Below are positions 62,999 through 64,000 of a stretch of DNA of 64,000 nt, piece by piece. Below the pieces are notes generated by a model that ran no database searches, had not been told where the DNA came from, and worked only from the letters and a program-made list of their open reading frames with translations. The stretch spans positions 186,001 through 250,000 of the forward strand of contig JAIXUH010000026.1 in the NCBI GenBank assembly GCA_027484145.1, given 5' to 3'. The stretch is from Rhodobacter sp. Its GTDB lineage: Bacteria > Pseudomonadota > Alphaproteobacteria > Rhodobacterales > Rhodobacteraceae. Each line of letters begins with the position of its first letter. Positions within the stretch are counted from its first letter, which is position 1. A program made the translations under genes and the position numbers.

Positions 62999-63087
62999 CC
63001 ATATCGGCCCGCCGCCGTAGGCCCCCTGCAGGGGCCCGTGCGGACTGGCCCGAGGCTTGCAGGGCCCGGGGCGGGCGACCATATCGG
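62999..63087. repeat. Direct CCATATCGG repeats flanking a GC-rich palindromic region
   Basis: CCATATCGG at 62999-63007 and 63079-63087. Between them lie the 12-bp palindrome CCCCTGCAGGGG (63023-63034) and complementary CCCGCC and GGCGGG near the two copies. A structured leader or a protein site before the downstream gene are both possible. Confidence 0.45.
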
Positions 63088-63110
63088 ATGAAAGACCGAG
63101 AGGATTGAAT

Positions 63111-64000
63111 TTGGACCGCATCCGACTGCCCGAACGCCCCGACTGGCGCGCCGAAGCTGAAAAGCTGGGCTTCACCTTTGCCGATATGCATGGCGAGCCC
63201 TATTGGGATGAGACGTCGGCCTATTCCTTTACGCTGACCGAGATCGAGGACCGGATCGAGGACCCCAGCACCGAGTTGCATGCGATGTGCCGCGAGGCCG
63301 TGGCGGCGATTCTGGCGGATGAGGCGCTGATGGCGCGGATGGGCGTGCCCCCGGCGCGTTGGGATCTGGTCGCCGAAAGCTGGCGCAGTGGCGCGGGCGA
63401 GCTCTATGGCCGCTTTGATCTTGCCTATGACGGGCATGGTCCGGCAAAGCTGTTGGAATACAACGCCGATACGCCGACCTCGCTTTATGAAAGCGCGGGC
63501 TTTCAATGGCTGTGGTTCGAACAACAGCAGGCTGCGCGCGTGCTGTCCGATGGGACCGATCAGTTCAATGGCATTCACGAGGCGCTGGTGGCGCGGTTGT
63601 CAGAACTCTTCGCGCCCGACACCGATGTGCATTTTGCAGCCGTTGCCGGAAACCCCGAAGACTATGCCACTGTCGAAACGCTGGCCTGGGCCGCGCGTGA
63701 GGCGGGCCTTGGCGCGCATTACACTGATCTGGACAAGATCGGCATCACGGCTGAAGGCCAGTTCGCTGATGCCGAGGACCGCGTGATTGGCGCGCTGTTC
63801 AAGCTCTATCCATGGGAAGACCTGCTCCGCGATCCCTTCGCCGATCATGTGGCCACATCCGGTTGCCGCTTTCTGGAACCGGCATGGAAGGCGCTGGTGT
63901 CGAACAAGGCGATTCTGCCCGTGTTGTGGAACCTGTTTCCGGGCCATCCCAACCTGCTGCCCGCGTTTTTCGAAGATGACAAGTCCGGCTTGGCCAAGGC
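63111..64000 (+). CDS. Glutathionylspermidine synthase family protein, 3' part beyond window
   Basis: The frame from a TTG at 63111 is open to the right edge (296 codons). GAGAGGA lies upstream, and no ATG opens the frame before conserved sequence. FADMHGEPYWDETSAYSFTLTEIE is the family N-terminus; RFDLAYDGHGPAKLLEYNADTPTSLYESA and the LYPWEDLLRD block match the GSP-synthase/YgiC-YjfC group, an ATP-grasp ligase family. The ATP-grasp core lies past the edge. The substrate in this subgroup is not established. Confidence 0.85.
   Translation, partial: MDRIRLPERPDWRAEAEKLGFTFADMHGEPYWDETSAYSFTLTEIEDRIEDPSTELHAMCREAVAAILADEALMARMGVPPARWDLVAESWRSGAGELYGRFDLAYDGHGPAKLLEYNADTPTSLYESAGFQWLWFEQQQAARVLSDGTDQFNGIHEALVARLSELFAPDTDVHFAAVAGNPEDYATVETLAWAAREAGLGAHYTDLDKIGITAEGQFADAEDRVIGALFKLYPWEDLLRDPFADHVATSGCRFLEPAWKALVSNKAILPVLWNLFPGHPNLLPAFFEDDKSGLAK

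Overview
The window reads as a chromosomal segment of an alphaproteobacterium of the order Rhodobacterales (Rhodobacter/Paracoccus-like). The evidence is the GC-rich coding sequence with G/C-ending codons, the gene set ccr, ecm, mcl2 and mch (ethylmalonyl-CoA pathway of acetate assimilation) interleaved with lpd, sucABCD, mdh and sdhCDAB, the block hisD / UPF0262 / LMW-PTP / infA / maf / rng / yacG / tRNA-Phe, and families typical of this group (DUF6455, FYDLN-acid, DUF1737, NnrU). It looks like ordinary housekeeping chromosome with a few small accessory insertions; no phage, CRISPR array or large island is present.

Layout. 1-5.0 kb: a NYN-domain gene cut by the window edge and coupled to parE, then an SDR, a GST and a PPK2 kinase with an FNR-type box. 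5.1-10.5 kb: a DUF1007/NicO metal-efflux pair, a MATE exporter, then hisD, UPF0262 and LMW-PTP. 10.5-15.1 kb: accessory genes (HxlR regulator with divergent QorB-like reductase, NTF2-like protein, GNAT, PhoX phosphatase) that separate LMW-PTP from infA. 15.3-18.7 kb: infA, maf, rng, yacG, tRNA-Phe, then a scar with CTAGCAC repeats and an IS21-type istB remnant, and tRNA-Ala. 18.8-22.5 kb: FYDLN protein, YgjP-like protease, GntR regulator, a membrane protein, pirin.

22.5-32.5 kb is a single minus-strand TCA block transcribed sucC, lipoprotein, sucD, two small membrane proteins, sucA, sucB, an AT-rich membrane protein, MAPEG protein, lpd, ASCH protein. 32.7-37.8 kb holds a methyltransferase and three exported proteins: an almost pure RTX repeat protein, an unrecognised protein, and a cysteine-containing protein with an internal duplication. 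37.9-43.9 kb: mdh, TauE/SafE, mcl2, NnrU, DUF1737, mch, DUF4344. 44.0-48.4 kb: the sdhCDAB operon with two lipoprotein genes between sdhA and sdhB. 48.5-55.6 kb: BLUF photoreceptor, DUF1989, aldo/keto reductase, SHMT-like enzyme with divergent LysR, quinone-reductase-like enzyme, deoD, DUF6455. 55.7-64 kb: ecm, acyltransferase, ccr, a RecD/UvrD-like helicase, a stand-alone Lrp ligand domain and a glutathionylspermidine-synthase-like gene cut by the right edge.

Functionally the core is acetate carbon flow: Ccr and Ecm make and rearrange ethylmalonyl-CoA, Mch hydrates mesaconyl-C1-CoA, Mcl2 releases malate from malyl-CoA, and Suc, Sdh and Mdh carry succinyl-CoA to oxaloacetate. The most notable non-coding signal is a GTGATCAC palindrome repeated at exactly 21-bp spacing upstream of both sucC (three copies) and sdhC (two copies), each promoter region also holding a LacI-type GTTAGCGCTAAC-like site; the mdh upstream region has the second motif only.
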